The notes below the pieces were generated by a model. It did not search any database and was not told the DNA's origin. It saw only the letters and a program-made list of their open reading frames with translations. The position numbers and the translations under genes are program-made. Shown one piece after another: positions 18,027-26,815 of a stretch of 54,860 nucleotides of DNA (position 1 is its first letter; each line of letters opens with the position of its first letter). This DNA is from [Clostridium] aminophilum (lineage in GTDB: Bacteria > Bacillota > Clostridia > Lachnospirales > Lachnospiraceae). The DNA lies in the NCBI RefSeq assembly GCF_900101295.1, contig NZ_FOIL01000019.1, forward strand, positions 1 through 54,860, given 5' to 3'.

Positions 18027-18160
18027 GGCTCGGATACGGATTCAGAATCATCTGGTCCGTGCCTGAGCCTGGAGGACAAAAGTTTGAAAGTAAGCTTTCA
18101 AACTTTGATTGACGGCTCAAATAGACAAGCAAGCTTGTCTGCCTGAGCCTGGAGGACAAA
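18027..18160 (+). repeat. two tandem GGCTC...GAGCC hairpin units ahead of an MBL gene
   Basis: Two units share the frame GGCTC - variable palindromic centre - CCTGAGCCTGGAGGACAAAA (18027-18081 and 18114-18161). The centres differ in sequence but each is self-complementary, for example AGACAAGC/GCTTGTCT in the second. Between them is another perfect palindrome, AGTTTGAAAG/CTTTCAAACT (about 18081-18104). A third unit lies at 32673-32715. The end of the second unit supplies the GGAGG for the gene starting at 18163. Confidence 0.75.
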
Positions 18161-18162
18161 AT

Positions 18163-18837
18163 ATGTATATTCAGACCATCTGTGTCGGCAACATTGAAAC
18201 GAACTGCTATCTGGTGTCCGGCTTCAAGCCGGGAAACGGGCAGATTCCGGGCATTCTGATCGATCCGGGCGCGGAAGCGGAACGGATTCTTCGCGAGGTT
18301 GCTAAGAAAAACCTGAAGATCGAGGCGATTCTTCTGACTCACGGCCATTACGACCACACCGGCGCGCTGGAGGAAGTCCGGAAAGCGCTGAATGCAAAGG
18401 TCTATGCCTGCGACAGAGAGAGAGAGGTTCTGGCGGATCCGGCGAAAAATCTTTCCGGCGATCTCTATGTCTTCGGACCGGGTCACGGAACGAGTTTTTC
18501 CGCCGATGTGTGGGTAAAAGACGGCGATGTGCTGGAACTGGCGGGCCTCAGGCTGAAGGTCCTTCACACGCCGGGACACACGGAGGGAAGCTGCTGTTAT
18601 TATGAAGAGGCGGAAAAGGTTCTCTTCTGCGGAGACACCCTCTTTTACCGTTCCTGCGGACGCACGGACATGCCCACCGGAAGCATGCAGCAGATTGCGC
18701 ATTCCGTATGCCAGATCCTTTTCCGGCTTCCGGATGATGTGACTGCGTATCCGGGTCACATGAATGAGACACAGATCGGATATGAAAAGATTTACAATGT
18801 GCTCGCGAAATACGCGAGCTGGGAGACAGATATATGA
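18163..18837 (+). CDS. MBL-fold metal hydrolase (glyoxalase II-like)
   Basis: 224 residues from the ATG at 18163; a TTG at 18109 in frame lies inside a repeat and is rejected. The metallo-beta-lactamase signature THGHYDH (H60, H62, D64, H65) is present, followed by HTPGHTEGS, GDTLFYRSCGRTD and YPGHMNET, the set seen in YcbL/GloB-type thioester hydrolases. The natural substrate is uncertain. Its last 4 bases overlap the hemZ start (ATGA), so the two are translationally coupled. The Shine-Dalgarno sequence comes from the upstream repeat. Confidence 0.9.
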   Translation: MYIQTICVGNIETNCYLVSGFKPGNGQIPGILIDPGAEAERILREVAKKNLKIEAILLTHGHYDHTGALEEVRKALNAKVYACDREREVLADPAKNLSGDLYVFGPGHGTSFSADVWVKDGDVLELAGLRLKVLHTPGHTEGSCCYYEEAEKVLFCGDTLFYRSCGRTDMPTGSMQQIAHSVCQILFRLPDDVTAYPGHMNETQIGYEKIYNVLAKYASWETDI

Positions 18838-20300
18838 TCACCATCCTTTTAAATGACAATTCCTTTGAACAGGACATCCGCGAGCTTCTGATGGCATTTT
18901 TTCCGGGAGAAGATTTCTCCCATAAGGAGAAGGATGCAGCGGTATCCCGTATTACAGCCCGGGGAACGCAGAAAGAAGACGGAACCTTTCTTCTGGAAGT
19001 GACCGAACGGGCCGCGGGAGAAGCGGTGCGGACGGAGAATGCAGAATTTGCGGTGGACCGTTCCGTGCGGAAACTGGCGAAAAATGAGATCAAGCGCCGG
19101 CTCTACCGGATTCTTCGGGCAATTACCGGAACGGAACTTCCATGGGGAACCCTCACCGGAATCCGTCCGACCAAGATTGCCCTGACCATGCTGGAAGAGG
19201 GAAAGACGGAGGATGAGATCCGGGAATACATGCACACGGTGTATTTCACCGGGGAGGAGAAGACGGAACTTGCCATCGACGTGGCGGCGAGGGAGAAGAA
19301 ACTTCTCTCCACGCTGGATTATGAGAACGGATACAGCCTCTACGTGGGCATCCCCTTCTGTCCTACCACCTGCCTTTATTGTTCCTTTACGTCCTTCCCC
19401 ATCGGCGTCTGGCAGAAGAAGCTGGACAGCTATTTTGAGGCGCTGTTCAAAGAACTTCACTATGTGGCGGAAAAGATGAAGGGGAGACCGCTGGAAACCG
19501 TTTATTTCGGCGGCGGTACGCCGACCTCGCTGGATGCGGAGCATCTGGACCGGCTGATCACGGAAGTGAAGAATACATTTCCCATGGACCGGGTGCAGGA
19601 GTTCACGGTGGAAGCGGGACGGCCGGATTCCATCACGGCAGAGAAACTCCGCGTGCTGAAAAAACACGGGATCACCCGCATTTCCATCAACCCGCAGACC
19701 ATGAATCAGGAGACGCTGAAGCTCATCGGCCGCCACCACACGGTGGACGAGGTGATTGAGAAATTCCGCATCGCGCGGGAACTCGGCATGGACAACATCA
19801 ACATGGATATCATCGTCGGTCTTCCGGGGGAGGATATGGAGCAGGTGCAGACGACACTCTCCAAAATCCGGGAACTGGCGCCGGACAGCCTCACGGTACA
19901 TTCGCTGGCGATCAAAAGGGCGGCCCGGCTCAATACCATGAAGGAACAGTATAAGGATTACAAGATTACGAACACCGGCGAGATGATCGATGAGACCCGG
20001 AAGACGGCGAAAGAGATGGGACTTGTTCCGTATTATCTCTATCGCCAGAAGAACATGGCCGGGAATTTTGAGAACGTCGGGTATGCGGTGCCGGGAAAAG
20101 AGTGCCTTTACAATATTCTGATCATGGAAGAAAAGCAGACGATCATGGCCTGCGGCGCGGGGACGACCACCAAGTTCCTGATTCCGGCCGAAAACCGCCA
20201 TGAGAGAGCGGAAAACTGCAAGGACGTTCAGCAGTATATCGACCGCGTGGATGAGATGATCGGGCGCAAAGAGCAGCTCTTCGGGATGCTCGGTGACTGA
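18834..20300 (+). CDS. hemZ: HemZ-like radical SAM protein (coproporphyrinogen III oxidase family)
   Basis: 488 residues. The radical-SAM cluster motif is C176-X3-C180-X2-C183 in GIPFCPTTCLYC, followed by the SAM-binding FGGGTP segment and INPQTMNQETL. An N-terminal region of about 150 residues before the radical-SAM core is characteristic of the Firmicutes HemZ branch. The family is annotated as oxygen-independent coproporphyrinogen dehydrogenase, but many members act on other substrates, including haem-chaperone roles, and no other haem gene is in the window. The name is by family, not proven function. Confidence 0.85.
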   Translation: MITILLNDNSFEQDIRELLMAFFPGEDFSHKEKDAAVSRITARGTQKEDGTFLLEVTERAAGEAVRTENAEFAVDRSVRKLAKNEIKRRLYRILRAITGTELPWGTLTGIRPTKIALTMLEEGKTEDEIREYMHTVYFTGEEKTELAIDVAAREKKLLSTLDYENGYSLYVGIPFCPTTCLYCSFTSFPIGVWQKKLDSYFEALFKELHYVAEKMKGRPLETVYFGGGTPTSLDAEHLDRLITEVKNTFPMDRVQEFTVEAGRPDSITAEKLRVLKKHGITRISINPQTMNQETLKLIGRHHTVDEVIEKFRIARELGMDNINMDIIVGLPGEDMEQVQTTLSKIRELAPDSLTVHSLAIKRAARLNTMKEQYKDYKITNTGEMIDETRKTAKEMGLVPYYLYRQKNMAGNFENVGYAVPGKECLYNILIMEEKQTIMACGAGTTTKFLIPAENRHERAENCKDVQQYIDRVDEMIGRKEQLFGMLGD

Positions 20301-20413
20301 ACCGGAAACACAGGAGCAAAATCCGCAGGGGCGGAGAGCCTGCGGCAGGAAACGAAGGACGGAGAACCATCGGATTCTGACGCAGGAGAGCGAACCCGAA
20401 GGGAAACATTTAC

Positions 20414-20441
20414 TTGAAAATGGCGCCAATTCCGCTATACT
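20414..20441 (+). promoter_or_regulatory. predicted promoter for hisS
   Basis: TTGAAA, 16 bases, TATACT, about 46 bases before the hisS start. No T-box leader (no GGTGG-type anticodon-bulge sequence) is seen between it and the start. Confidence 0.6.
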
Positions 20442-20486
20442 TAAATTTGTGAAATTTTTCGCCGAGAGCAATCGAAGGAGGATACC

Positions 20487-21749
20487 ATGGCTTTAAAGAA
20501 GAAACCGGTGACCGGCATGAAAGATATTCTGCCGGCAGAGATGGAGATCAGAGACTACGTTCTGGGCATTATCAAAGATACATACCGCGAGTACGGTTAC
20601 TCGACCATCGAGACGCCGTGCGTTGAACATATTGAGAACCTTACCAGTAAGCAGGGCGGAGACAACGAGAAGCTGATCTTCAAGATCATGAAGAGAGGCG
20701 ACAAGCTTCAGAGTGCTCTGGATGAGAGCAAATGGGACGAGATCGCGGATTCCGGTCTTCGCTATGACCTGACCCTTCCGCTGTGCAGATATTATTCCAA
20801 CAATGCCGCATCCCTTCCCCAGCCGTTCAAGGCACTGCAGGTCGGAAGTGTATGGCGTGCGGACCGTCCGCAGAAGGGACGTTTCCGTCAGTTCGTACAG
20901 TGCGATATCGATGTTTTAGGCGATGCATCCAATCAGGTTGAGATCGAGTCCATTCTCGCGATCACAAAGACGCTCAAGAGAATCCTCCCGGACAACAAGC
21001 TCACGGTTCGCGTCAATGACCGTGCTATCCTCAAGGGAATGGCGGATTACTGCGGTTTCCCGGAAGACAAGACCATGGATGTGTTCATCACACTGGATAA
21101 GATGGACAAGATCGGTCTGGACGGCGTAAAGCAGGAACTTCTGGACAATGGTTACGCGCAGGAGTCTGTCGACAAATATGTCGGCCTTCTCGGCGCGATC
21201 AAAAACACACCGGACGGTGTCCGCGAACTGGGACAGCAGATTGCCTCTGTCATGGATCCGGCAAAGGCGGAGAATCTGGCGGAGATCATGGAGACTGCCA
21301 GGGCAGTAACCACGCTGGACTTCAATCTGGAGTTCGATCCGACACTTGTCCGCGGTATGGGTTATTACACCGGAACTATTTTTGAGGTTTCCATGGAGGG
21401 CTTCGGCGGATCCGTATCCGGCGGCGGCCGTTACGACCAGCTGGTTGGAAAGTTTACCGGTCAGGATACCCCGGCATGTGGCATTTCCATCGGATTCGAG
21501 CGCATCATCACCATTCTGATGGATCAGGGCTTCAAGGTTCCGGCGAAGAATGTCAGCAAGGCCTTCCTGTATGAGAAGGGACTGGACGCCGCTCAGTTCC
21601 GCAAAGTTATCGCGGCAGCTGAGGAAGAGCGCAGCAAGGGCCATAAGGTAGCGCTTGCGATGATGGCAAAGAACAAGAAATTCCAGAAGGATCAGTTCGT
21701 GGAGAACGGATTTGGGGAGTTTGTCGAGTTCTATAAGAAGGATCTGTAA
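20487..21749 (+). CDS. hisS: histidyl-tRNA synthetase
   Basis: 420 residues, the standard class II HisRS length. It charges tRNA-His. Recognisable segments are TGMKDILPAEM at the N-terminus, RYDLTLPLCRYY (motif 2 neighbourhood), the HisA signature RGMGYYTGTIFEV, and GGGRYDQLVG with CGISIGFERI (motif 3). AAGGAGG lies 6 bases before the ATG. Upstream it has its own promoter, and aspS follows as it does in many Gram-positive genomes. The tRNA-His gene is at 32240. Confidence 0.97.
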   Translation: MALKKKPVTGMKDILPAEMEIRDYVLGIIKDTYREYGYSTIETPCVEHIENLTSKQGGDNEKLIFKIMKRGDKLQSALDESKWDEIADSGLRYDLTLPLCRYYSNNAASLPQPFKALQVGSVWRADRPQKGRFRQFVQCDIDVLGDASNQVEIESILAITKTLKRILPDNKLTVRVNDRAILKGMADYCGFPEDKTMDVFITLDKMDKIGLDGVKQELLDNGYAQESVDKYVGLLGAIKNTPDGVRELGQQIASVMDPAKAENLAEIMETARAVTTLDFNLEFDPTLVRGMGYYTGTIFEVSMEGFGGSVSGGGRYDQLVGKFTGQDTPACGISIGFERIITILMDQGFKVPAKNVSKAFLYEKGLDAAQFRKVIAAAEEERSKGHKVALAMMAKNKKFQKDQFVENGFGEFVEFYKKDL

Positions 21750-21788
21750 AGAAAAAGGCAGAAAACGGACTTGCGACGACGGTATCGC

Positions 21789-21841
21789 GGCAGCCCCGGC
21801 TTTCGGATGGAAAGACCCGGGAAAGGGCTCTGCGTTTTTGG
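21789..21841 (+). terminator. probable terminator after hisS
   Basis: GCAG.CCC...CCGG pairs with CCGGG...GGGCT.CTGC and is followed by GTTTTT. The stem has bulges, so strength is uncertain. Confidence 0.45.
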
Positions 21842-21956
21842 CGGGCAGACGTTTTCCGGACATAAGAACATGGAGCGCGGAATGCGGAGTGTTCGCTTGC
21901 GCATCGCGCCGGAGTCATCCGCGCGATTGTATATAAAGATTTAGGAGGAACATATC

Positions 21957-23765
21957 ATGGCAGAATCGATGGCCGGACTGCATCGCACACATCGGTGCAC
22001 CGAGCTGAGTGAGGCAAATATCGGCGAAAACGTCACCGTTATGGGCTGGGTTCAGAGAAGCAGAAATAAAGGAAGCATCATTTTCACGGATCTCAGAGAC
22101 CGCTCCGGTATTCTTCAGATCGTTTTCGAGGAAGAAAACTGCGGAAATGAGTATTATGAGAAGGCGGGGAAACTTCATGCGGAATACGTCATCGCCGTTG
22201 AGGGTGAGGTAAGAGCACGTTCCGCAGTGAACGACAAGATCCCGACCGGACACATTGAGATCGTGGCGAAGACCCTTCGCATCCTTGCAGAGGCAGAGAC
22301 CCCGCCATTCCCGATCGAGGAGAACTCCAAGACAAGAGAGGATCTTCGCTTCAAATACCGGTATCTGGACCTCAGAAGACCGGATATCCAGAGAAATCTG
22401 ATGACCCGCTCCAAGATCGCGAACGTGGCGAGAAACTTCTTCGCTGAGGAAGGTTTCCTCGAGGTGGAGACCCCGACGCTGATCAAGTCCACACCGGAAG
22501 GCGCGAGAGACTATCTGGTTCCGAGCCGTATGCACCCGGGCAATTTCTATGCTCTTCCGCAGTCTCCGCAGCTTTTAAAGCAGCTCCTGATGGTAGCGGG
22601 CTATGACCGTTACTTCCAGATCGCACGCTGCTACCGTGACGAGGATCTCCGCGCGGACCGTCAGCCGGAGTTCACACAGGTCGATATGGAGCTGTCCTTT
22701 GTGGATGTAGAGGATGTCATTGATGTCAACGAGAGATTCCTGAAGAAGCTCTTCAAGGAAGTTAAGGGAATTGATATTCCGACTCCGATCCAGAGAATGA
22801 CCTGGAAGGAGTGTATGGAGCGTTTCGGCTCCGATAAACCGGATATCCGTTTCGGCATGGAACTGAAGAACGTTTCCGATGTTGTAAAAGACTCCGAATT
22901 TGTGGTGTTTAAGAGCGCGCTGGAGGCCGGCGGCAGTGTTCGCGGTATCAATGTCGAGGGTCAGGGCGAGATGCCGAGAAAGAAGATCGACGCTCTCGTA
23001 GAGTTCGCAAAGGGCAACGGCGCGAAGGGTCTTGCATGGCTGGCACTGAAGGAAGACGGCACAACCAAGTCTTCTTTTGCGAAGTTCCTGACACCGGAGA
23101 TCGAGAAGGCCCTGATCGAGGCCATGGGCGCGAAAGCCGGAGACCTTCTTCTGTTTGCGGCTGACCGCAACAAGATCGTATTCCAGGTGCTCGGCGCACT
23201 CCGTCTGGAGATGGCGCGTCAGCTCGAACTGACCAGAAAAGACGACTATCGTTTCCTTTGGGTAACCGAGTTCCCGCTGCTGGAGTGGTCCGACGAGGAA
23301 GAGCGCTTTGTCGCGATGCATCATCCGTTTACCATGCCGATGGAGGAAGACCTGGACAAGATCGATACCGATCCGGGTGCAGTCCGTGCGAAGGCGTATG
23401 ATATCACCCTGAACGGAAATGAGATCGGCGGAGGTTCTGTCCGTATCCATCAGGGACACATCCAGGAGAAGATGCTGGAAGTTCTTGGATTCACCAAGGA
23501 GAAGGCACAGGAGCAGTTCGGCTTCCTGCTCGATGCGTTCAAGTACGGAGTACCGCCGCACGCCGGTCTTGCCTACGGTCTGGACCGTCTGGTGATGCTG
23601 ATGGTAGAGGCGGATTCCATCCGCGATGTCATCGCATTCCCGAAGGTTAAGGATGCTTCCTGCTTGATGATGGAAGCTCCGTCCGAGGTTGACGTGAAGC
23701 AGCTCGATGAGCTTGGCATTGCCGTTAAGCCGCAGGAAGAGACGGCAGAGAAGGACGCGGAGTAA
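21957..23765 (+). CDS. aspS: aspartyl-tRNA synthetase
   Basis: 602 residues, the length of bacterial AspRS with the GAD insertion. An N-terminal OB-fold anticodon-binding domain (NVTVMGWVQRSRNKGSIIF) precedes the class II core with FLEVETPTL (motif 1), RCYRDEDLRADRQPEFTQ (motif 2) and AYGLDRLVML (motif 3). AGGAGG lies 9 bases before the ATG. The 206-base gap after hisS has no T-box. Confidence 0.97.
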   Translation: MAESMAGLHRTHRCTELSEANIGENVTVMGWVQRSRNKGSIIFTDLRDRSGILQIVFEEENCGNEYYEKAGKLHAEYVIAVEGEVRARSAVNDKIPTGHIEIVAKTLRILAEAETPPFPIEENSKTREDLRFKYRYLDLRRPDIQRNLMTRSKIANVARNFFAEEGFLEVETPTLIKSTPEGARDYLVPSRMHPGNFYALPQSPQLLKQLLMVAGYDRYFQIARCYRDEDLRADRQPEFTQVDMELSFVDVEDVIDVNERFLKKLFKEVKGIDIPTPIQRMTWKECMERFGSDKPDIRFGMELKNVSDVVKDSEFVVFKSALEAGGSVRGINVEGQGEMPRKKIDALVEFAKGNGAKGLAWLALKEDGTTKSSFAKFLTPEIEKALIEAMGAKAGDLLLFAADRNKIVFQVLGALRLEMARQLELTRKDDYRFLWVTEFPLLEWSDEEERFVAMHHPFTMPMEEDLDKIDTDPGAVRAKAYDITLNGNEIGGGSVRIHQGHIQEKMLEVLGFTKEKAQEQFGFLLDAFKYGVPPHAGLAYGLDRLVMLMVEADSIRDVIAFPKVKDASCLMMEAPSEVDVKQLDELGIAVKPQEETAEKDAE

Positions 23766-23897
23766 GCCCGGTACGGGATACCCTGAAACTGCGGAACGTC
23801 CGAACGCAGATCCACGCCTGGCTGGACGGAATACGGTCGCGTTTCATTGACTGCGATCGTGTCCGATCGGCCGAACGAATAAACAATAGATAAAGCA

Positions 23898-23941
23898 AGC
23901 CGGAGAGTGCATTTTTGAAAAAATGTCTCTCTGGTTTTTCT
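23898..23941 (+). terminator. rho-independent terminator after aspS
   Basis: CCGGAGAG pairs with CTCTCTGG across a mostly A/T stem (about 23900-23934) and runs into TTTTTCTTT. The rest of the 312-base gap (23766-24077) holds two further hairpins, GTTTCTC/GAGAAAC (about 23970-23992) and AAAACCG...CGGTTTT (about 23995-24028), and the mscL promoter. Confidence 0.75.
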
Positions 23942-24011
23942 TTGACTTTGTTATGGGAAAGTCTGCTGCGGTTTCTCTTCATTTCTGAGAAACGGGAAAA
24001 CCGAAGTCTGC

Positions 24012-24039
24012 TTGCGGACTACGGTTTTTGGTATATAAT
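24012..24039 (+). promoter_or_regulatory. predicted promoter for mscL, its -35 inside a repeat hairpin
   Basis: TTGCGG, 16 bases, TATAAT. The -35 sits in the AAGTCTGC-TT-GCGGACT hairpin, which is the same core palindrome as the end of the dispersed repeats at 7170 and 24723. Confidence 0.55.
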
Positions 24040-24077
24040 AATTGTATGAACAATATTTACAGTAGGGAGGATAGGTA

Positions 24078-24530
24078 ATGGCTGAGGAAAAGAAGGGATT
24101 TATCAAGGAATTCGGTGAATTTGTGGCTCGTGGAAATGTCATGAACATGGCAGTCGGCGTTATCATCGGCGGTGCGTTTTCCAACATCACCAAATCGCTG
24201 ACAGATGACATTATTTCCCCGATCCTCGGACTTTTCGGCGGAGCGAATTTTGACCAGTACGTTCTTCCGCTGTCCGGAGACGCAGTCATCAGTTACGGTA
24301 AATTCATCACGGCAGTGATCAATTTCCTGATCATGGCGTTTGTGGTGTTCTGGCTGGTGAAGACCGTCAACCGCATCGTGGATAAGGCGACGCCGAAAAA
24401 GCCGGAAGCGCCGGCCGCTCCGACGACGAAGATCTGCCCGTTCTGCAAATCAGAGATCGCTTTGGAGGCAATCAGATGTCCGCACTGCACATCGGAGATC
24501 CCGAAGATGCGTCCGGCAAGCGAGGGATAA
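24078..24530 (+). CDS. mscL: large-conductance mechanosensitive channel with C-terminal zinc ribbon
   Basis: 150 residues. The MscL core is clear: FKEF-type N-terminal helix (IKEFGEFVARGNVMNMAVGVIIGGAF), TM1 about 18-43, the loop DDIISPILGLFGG, and TM2 about 76-98. The channel opens under membrane tension to release solutes in osmotic downshock. After a Pro/Ala linker the C-terminus carries a four-Cys ribbon (C120, C123, C134, C137) in place of the usual charged helix. Such tails occur in clostridial MscL proteins; their role is not known to me. Confidence 0.95.
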   Translation: MAEEKKGFIKEFGEFVARGNVMNMAVGVIIGGAFSNITKSLTDDIISPILGLFGGANFDQYVLPLSGDAVISYGKFITAVINFLIMAFVVFWLVKTVNRIVDKATPKKPEAPAAPTTKICPFCKSEIALEAIRCPHCTSEIPKMRPASEG

Positions 24531-24537
24531 GTTTTGG

Positions 24538-24569
24538 AAAGAAGCTGTCTGCGGATGGCTTCTTTTCTT
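24538..24569 (+). terminator. rho-independent terminator after mscL
   Basis: AAAGAAGC (24538-24545) pairs with GCTTCTTT (24558-24565), followed by TCTTATTT. Confidence 0.7.
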
Positions 24570-24570
24570 A

Positions 24571-24741
24571 TTTCATAGGAAATGTCTCCGAAATTTCTCA
24601 TGACATAAAATGCTCCTCGAGGATGTGCACGCCGCTGTAAAGAAACTGTCACCTTACGGTGCCCAGCGGCGGCGCGCAAAGTCCGCGGGGCTTCCCTCAG
24701 GACTGAGGGTATGGGGAAGCCGAAGTCCGCTTGCGGACTTT
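24571..24741. repeat. dispersed palindromic intergenic repeat, copy B
   Basis: Aligns with copy A (7016-7188) over its whole length: the CATAGGAAA..CTCCGAAATT arm, GCACGCCGCTG, TCACCTTACGGTG, CAGCGGCGG, a CTCAGGACTGAG segment and the terminal AAGTCCGC-TT-GCGGACTT palindrome. The following 158 bases to the next gene contain a TCGTG/CACGA inverted repeat (about 24778-24809) and a promoter-like TTGATA-17-TACGAT (24825-24853). Confidence 0.8.
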
Positions 24742-24899
24742 GCGCGCTCGGCTATGGAAGAGGTCTCAAAGTAATATCGTGGAAAGATGGCGTAAAACGA
24801 TTTCACGACATTGAGGAATGAATCTTGATAAAAAAATACAAACGTATTACGATTGACTACAGTACAGATGCTTTTGTGTTTTGAACAGGAGGTACAGCA

Positions 24900-25094
24900 T
24901 TGACTGAAAAAAGGCTTGTGATTCGGCCGAATAAGTACAATGGCGCGACATCTGTTACGTCGATGAGACTGCCTAAGGATATGCTGACGGCTGTCGATGC
25001 GGTTGCGGCTGAAACGGGTAAGACCCGAAATGAAATATTACTGCTCAGCATAGAGTTTGCACTGGACAATATGCAGATCGAAAAAAATGATTGA
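24900..25094 (+). CDS. small ribbon-helix-helix-type protein
   Basis: 64 residues starting at TTG, which lies 7 bases after a perfect AGGAGG (24887-24892). The segment SVTSMRLPKDMLTAVDAVAAETGKTRNEILLLSIEFAL has the strand-helix-helix pattern of CopG/Arc repressors: a short basic strand followed by a TGKTRNE turn. It is the first gene of a three-gene cassette with a DUF4869 protein and a P-loop ATPase and probably represses its own operon. An alternative is an antitoxin role, though no matching toxin fold is recognised. Confidence 0.75.
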   Translation: MTEKRLVIRPNKYNGATSVTSMRLPKDMLTAVDAVAAETGKTRNEILLLSIEFALDNMQIEKND

Positions 25095-25166
25095 ACTTTT
25101 AATTTATGCCTGCCGTTTGCATTGAAAGAAGCAGGCGGCAGGCATATTTCATGTGGGGGGACGAAA

Positions 25167-25604
25167 ATGTTAAACATATATTTTGGTGAGATGCCGGAGG
25201 CCATCTATGACACATCGACCTATTTTCGGCATGCTTATAAGAACAAGTGGATCACCGATCCTATGACGGTTGAAATGATCAGGGACGTAGATAAATCTGA
25301 GGTGATTGACGATAATCTGATTCAGAGTCCGGTCTTAGGGCCGATCTCTCCATCACAATTATCCGGCGGTGCGAAAACGCTTATTCTGATTTATAAGGAT
25401 TCCGATAAAATCTTCAATGCTTCCAAATGCGGGGATAACTGCGCAAAATGGCTGCTGAAGATGTCGGAAAAGAAGAAAAAAGTCATTAACCTGCGTCACA
25501 TCATGGATTTTGGAAACGGAAAATTTAAGGTCAAAGTTGTAAATAACGGAAAGATTGCCACCAACATGAAGGAATTGGTCCTTCTTGCCGGTGAGTATGT
25601 GTGA
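25167..25604 (+). CDS. DUF4869 family protein
   Basis: 145 residues from the ATG at 25167, which has GGGGGG (25155-25160) at proper spacing; an in-frame start at 25122 has no support. The opening LNIYFGEMPEAIYDTSTYF, the internal CGDNCAKWLL and the NLRHIMDFG segment match the clostridial family I know as DUF4869. Its function is unknown. It has no membrane segment. The end runs to within 8 bases of the next start, so it is co-expressed with the ATPase. Confidence 0.85.
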   Translation: MLNIYFGEMPEAIYDTSTYFRHAYKNKWITDPMTVEMIRDVDKSEVIDDNLIQSPVLGPISPSQLSGGAKTLILIYKDSDKIFNASKCGDNCAKWLLKMSEKKKKVINLRHIMDFGNGKFKVKVVNNGKIATNMKELVLLAGEYV

Positions 25605-25611
25605 GGTCGGT

Positions 25612-26589
25612 ATGAAGGGAAAACATATAGTTAAAATCTCGGATAACCGGGTTAAGTACAGCTTTGAACTGGTTCGGAACATTACCATAGTGCAGGGCAA
25701 CAGCGGTACCGGAAAAACGACTCTCTACGATATGGTTGCCGCGTATGCACGGCTTAAGGACAAGAGTAGTGTGCAGATTATCTGCGACAAGCCCTGTGTT
25801 GCTCTCCGGCCGGATTCTGACTGGCAGCATATGCTGGAAAACACAAGGGACAGTATCGTTTTCATTGATGAGGAGTCCGATTATGTCGGAAAACAGGAGT
25901 TTGCCTATGCAATCAAGCAAACCGATAATTACTATGTTATTTTCACACGTGAAAACCTGCATAATCTGCCCTACAGCGTGGAGGAGATCTACGAGATCCA
26001 TACATCCGGCAAGCTCCATACCTTCCGCAAGTTGTATAAGCAGCAGCCCAATTTCAGATATTCACGGAAGGCCGGACGAAGAAAGAAGACCGAATTCTCC
26101 CATTTCATCACAGAGGATTCCAAAAGTGGCTTTGAGTTTTATGAGCACTATTTTGACGGCAGTTCCGTCAGGTGCGTTTCCGCAAAATCAAATTCGTCCA
26201 TTTATTCTTGGTTGACGGCCAATAAGGATAAAAAAATATTTGTCATTGCAGATGGCGCAGCATTCGGCGCCGAAATGAACCGTATTATGGCACTGCAGGA
26301 ACATTATCCGGATATGACGATCTGCCTGCCGGAATCCTTTGAATGGCTGATCCTGAAATCCGGACTTGTTCAGACCAGCGATTTAAAGGAGATACTTGAC
26401 AACCCTTCCGATTACATTGAGTCATCTAAACACTTTAGTTGGGAACAGTTTTTTACGGATTATCTGGTGCATAATACACAGGGTACGCATTATAGATACA
26501 GCAAGAATGGTATGAGCAGTTTCTATACAGTTCGCAATAACATGGAACAGGTCGTGGCACTGATAGGGATAGACGGAAACGGAGCGTAA
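25612..26589 (+). CDS. P-loop ATPase of the DUF4869 cassette
   Basis: 325 residues. Walker A is G29-NSGTGKTT (29-37) directly after a first beta strand, and Walker B is SIVFIDEES (D86, E87). The remaining 230 residues match no family I recognise and include a basic stretch RYSRKAGRRKK near 153 and a possible receiver-like fold (KKIFVIADGAAFG). The ATG at 25612 is preferred; upstream in-frame starts at 25585 and 25597 overlap the DUF4869 gene. A nucleotide-driven partner of the DUF4869 protein is a reasonable inference. Defence, mobile-element or housekeeping roles are all open. Confidence 0.8.
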   Translation: MKGKHIVKISDNRVKYSFELVRNITIVQGNSGTGKTTLYDMVAAYARLKDKSSVQIICDKPCVALRPDSDWQHMLENTRDSIVFIDEESDYVGKQEFAYAIKQTDNYYVIFTRENLHNLPYSVEEIYEIHTSGKLHTFRKLYKQQPNFRYSRKAGRRKKTEFSHFITEDSKSGFEFYEHYFDGSSVRCVSAKSNSSIYSWLTANKDKKIFVIADGAAFGAEMNRIMALQEHYPDMTICLPESFEWLILKSGLVQTSDLKEILDNPSDYIESSKHFSWEQFFTDYLVHNTQGTHYRYSKNGMSSFYTVRNNMEQVVALIGIDGNGA

Positions 26590-26704
26590 ACAGAGGGGAC
26601 TTCAGGCAATAACAAAAGCAAAGGATTCCGATCAGGTAGAACTTGCACATTGACAATTCACATATGTAGTTTCTGTGAAGTGTATGGCGCTTGCGGACGA
26701 CCTC

Positions 26705-26713
26705 TGTTAGAAT
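26705..26713 (+). promoter_or_regulatory. possible extended -10 promoter for the two-component system
   Basis: TGTTAGAAT fits an extended -10 element about 100 bases before the response regulator. The -35 is weak. Confidence 0.35.
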
Positions 26714-26815
26714 GTAGCCAACAAGAAAGAAGAATCGTTTTTGAAGGTGATTTTCCTAAAACGGAAAACCTGTGGCTTACAAGGATAACGATGGGAAAAG
26801 ATTGAGGTGACAGAT

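Noticed and set aside
20323-20345. CCGCAGG/CCTGCGG hairpin after hemZ as terminator or RNase P-like RNA
   Set aside because: No T-run and no RNase P core sequences.
15460-20471. Minus-strand frames up to 540 residues opposite relA and hemZ
   Set aside because: Antisense shadows; the plus-strand genes are certain.
20301-21956. T-box leaders before hisS or aspS
   Set aside because: No conserved T-box sequence or specifier hairpin could be found in either gap.
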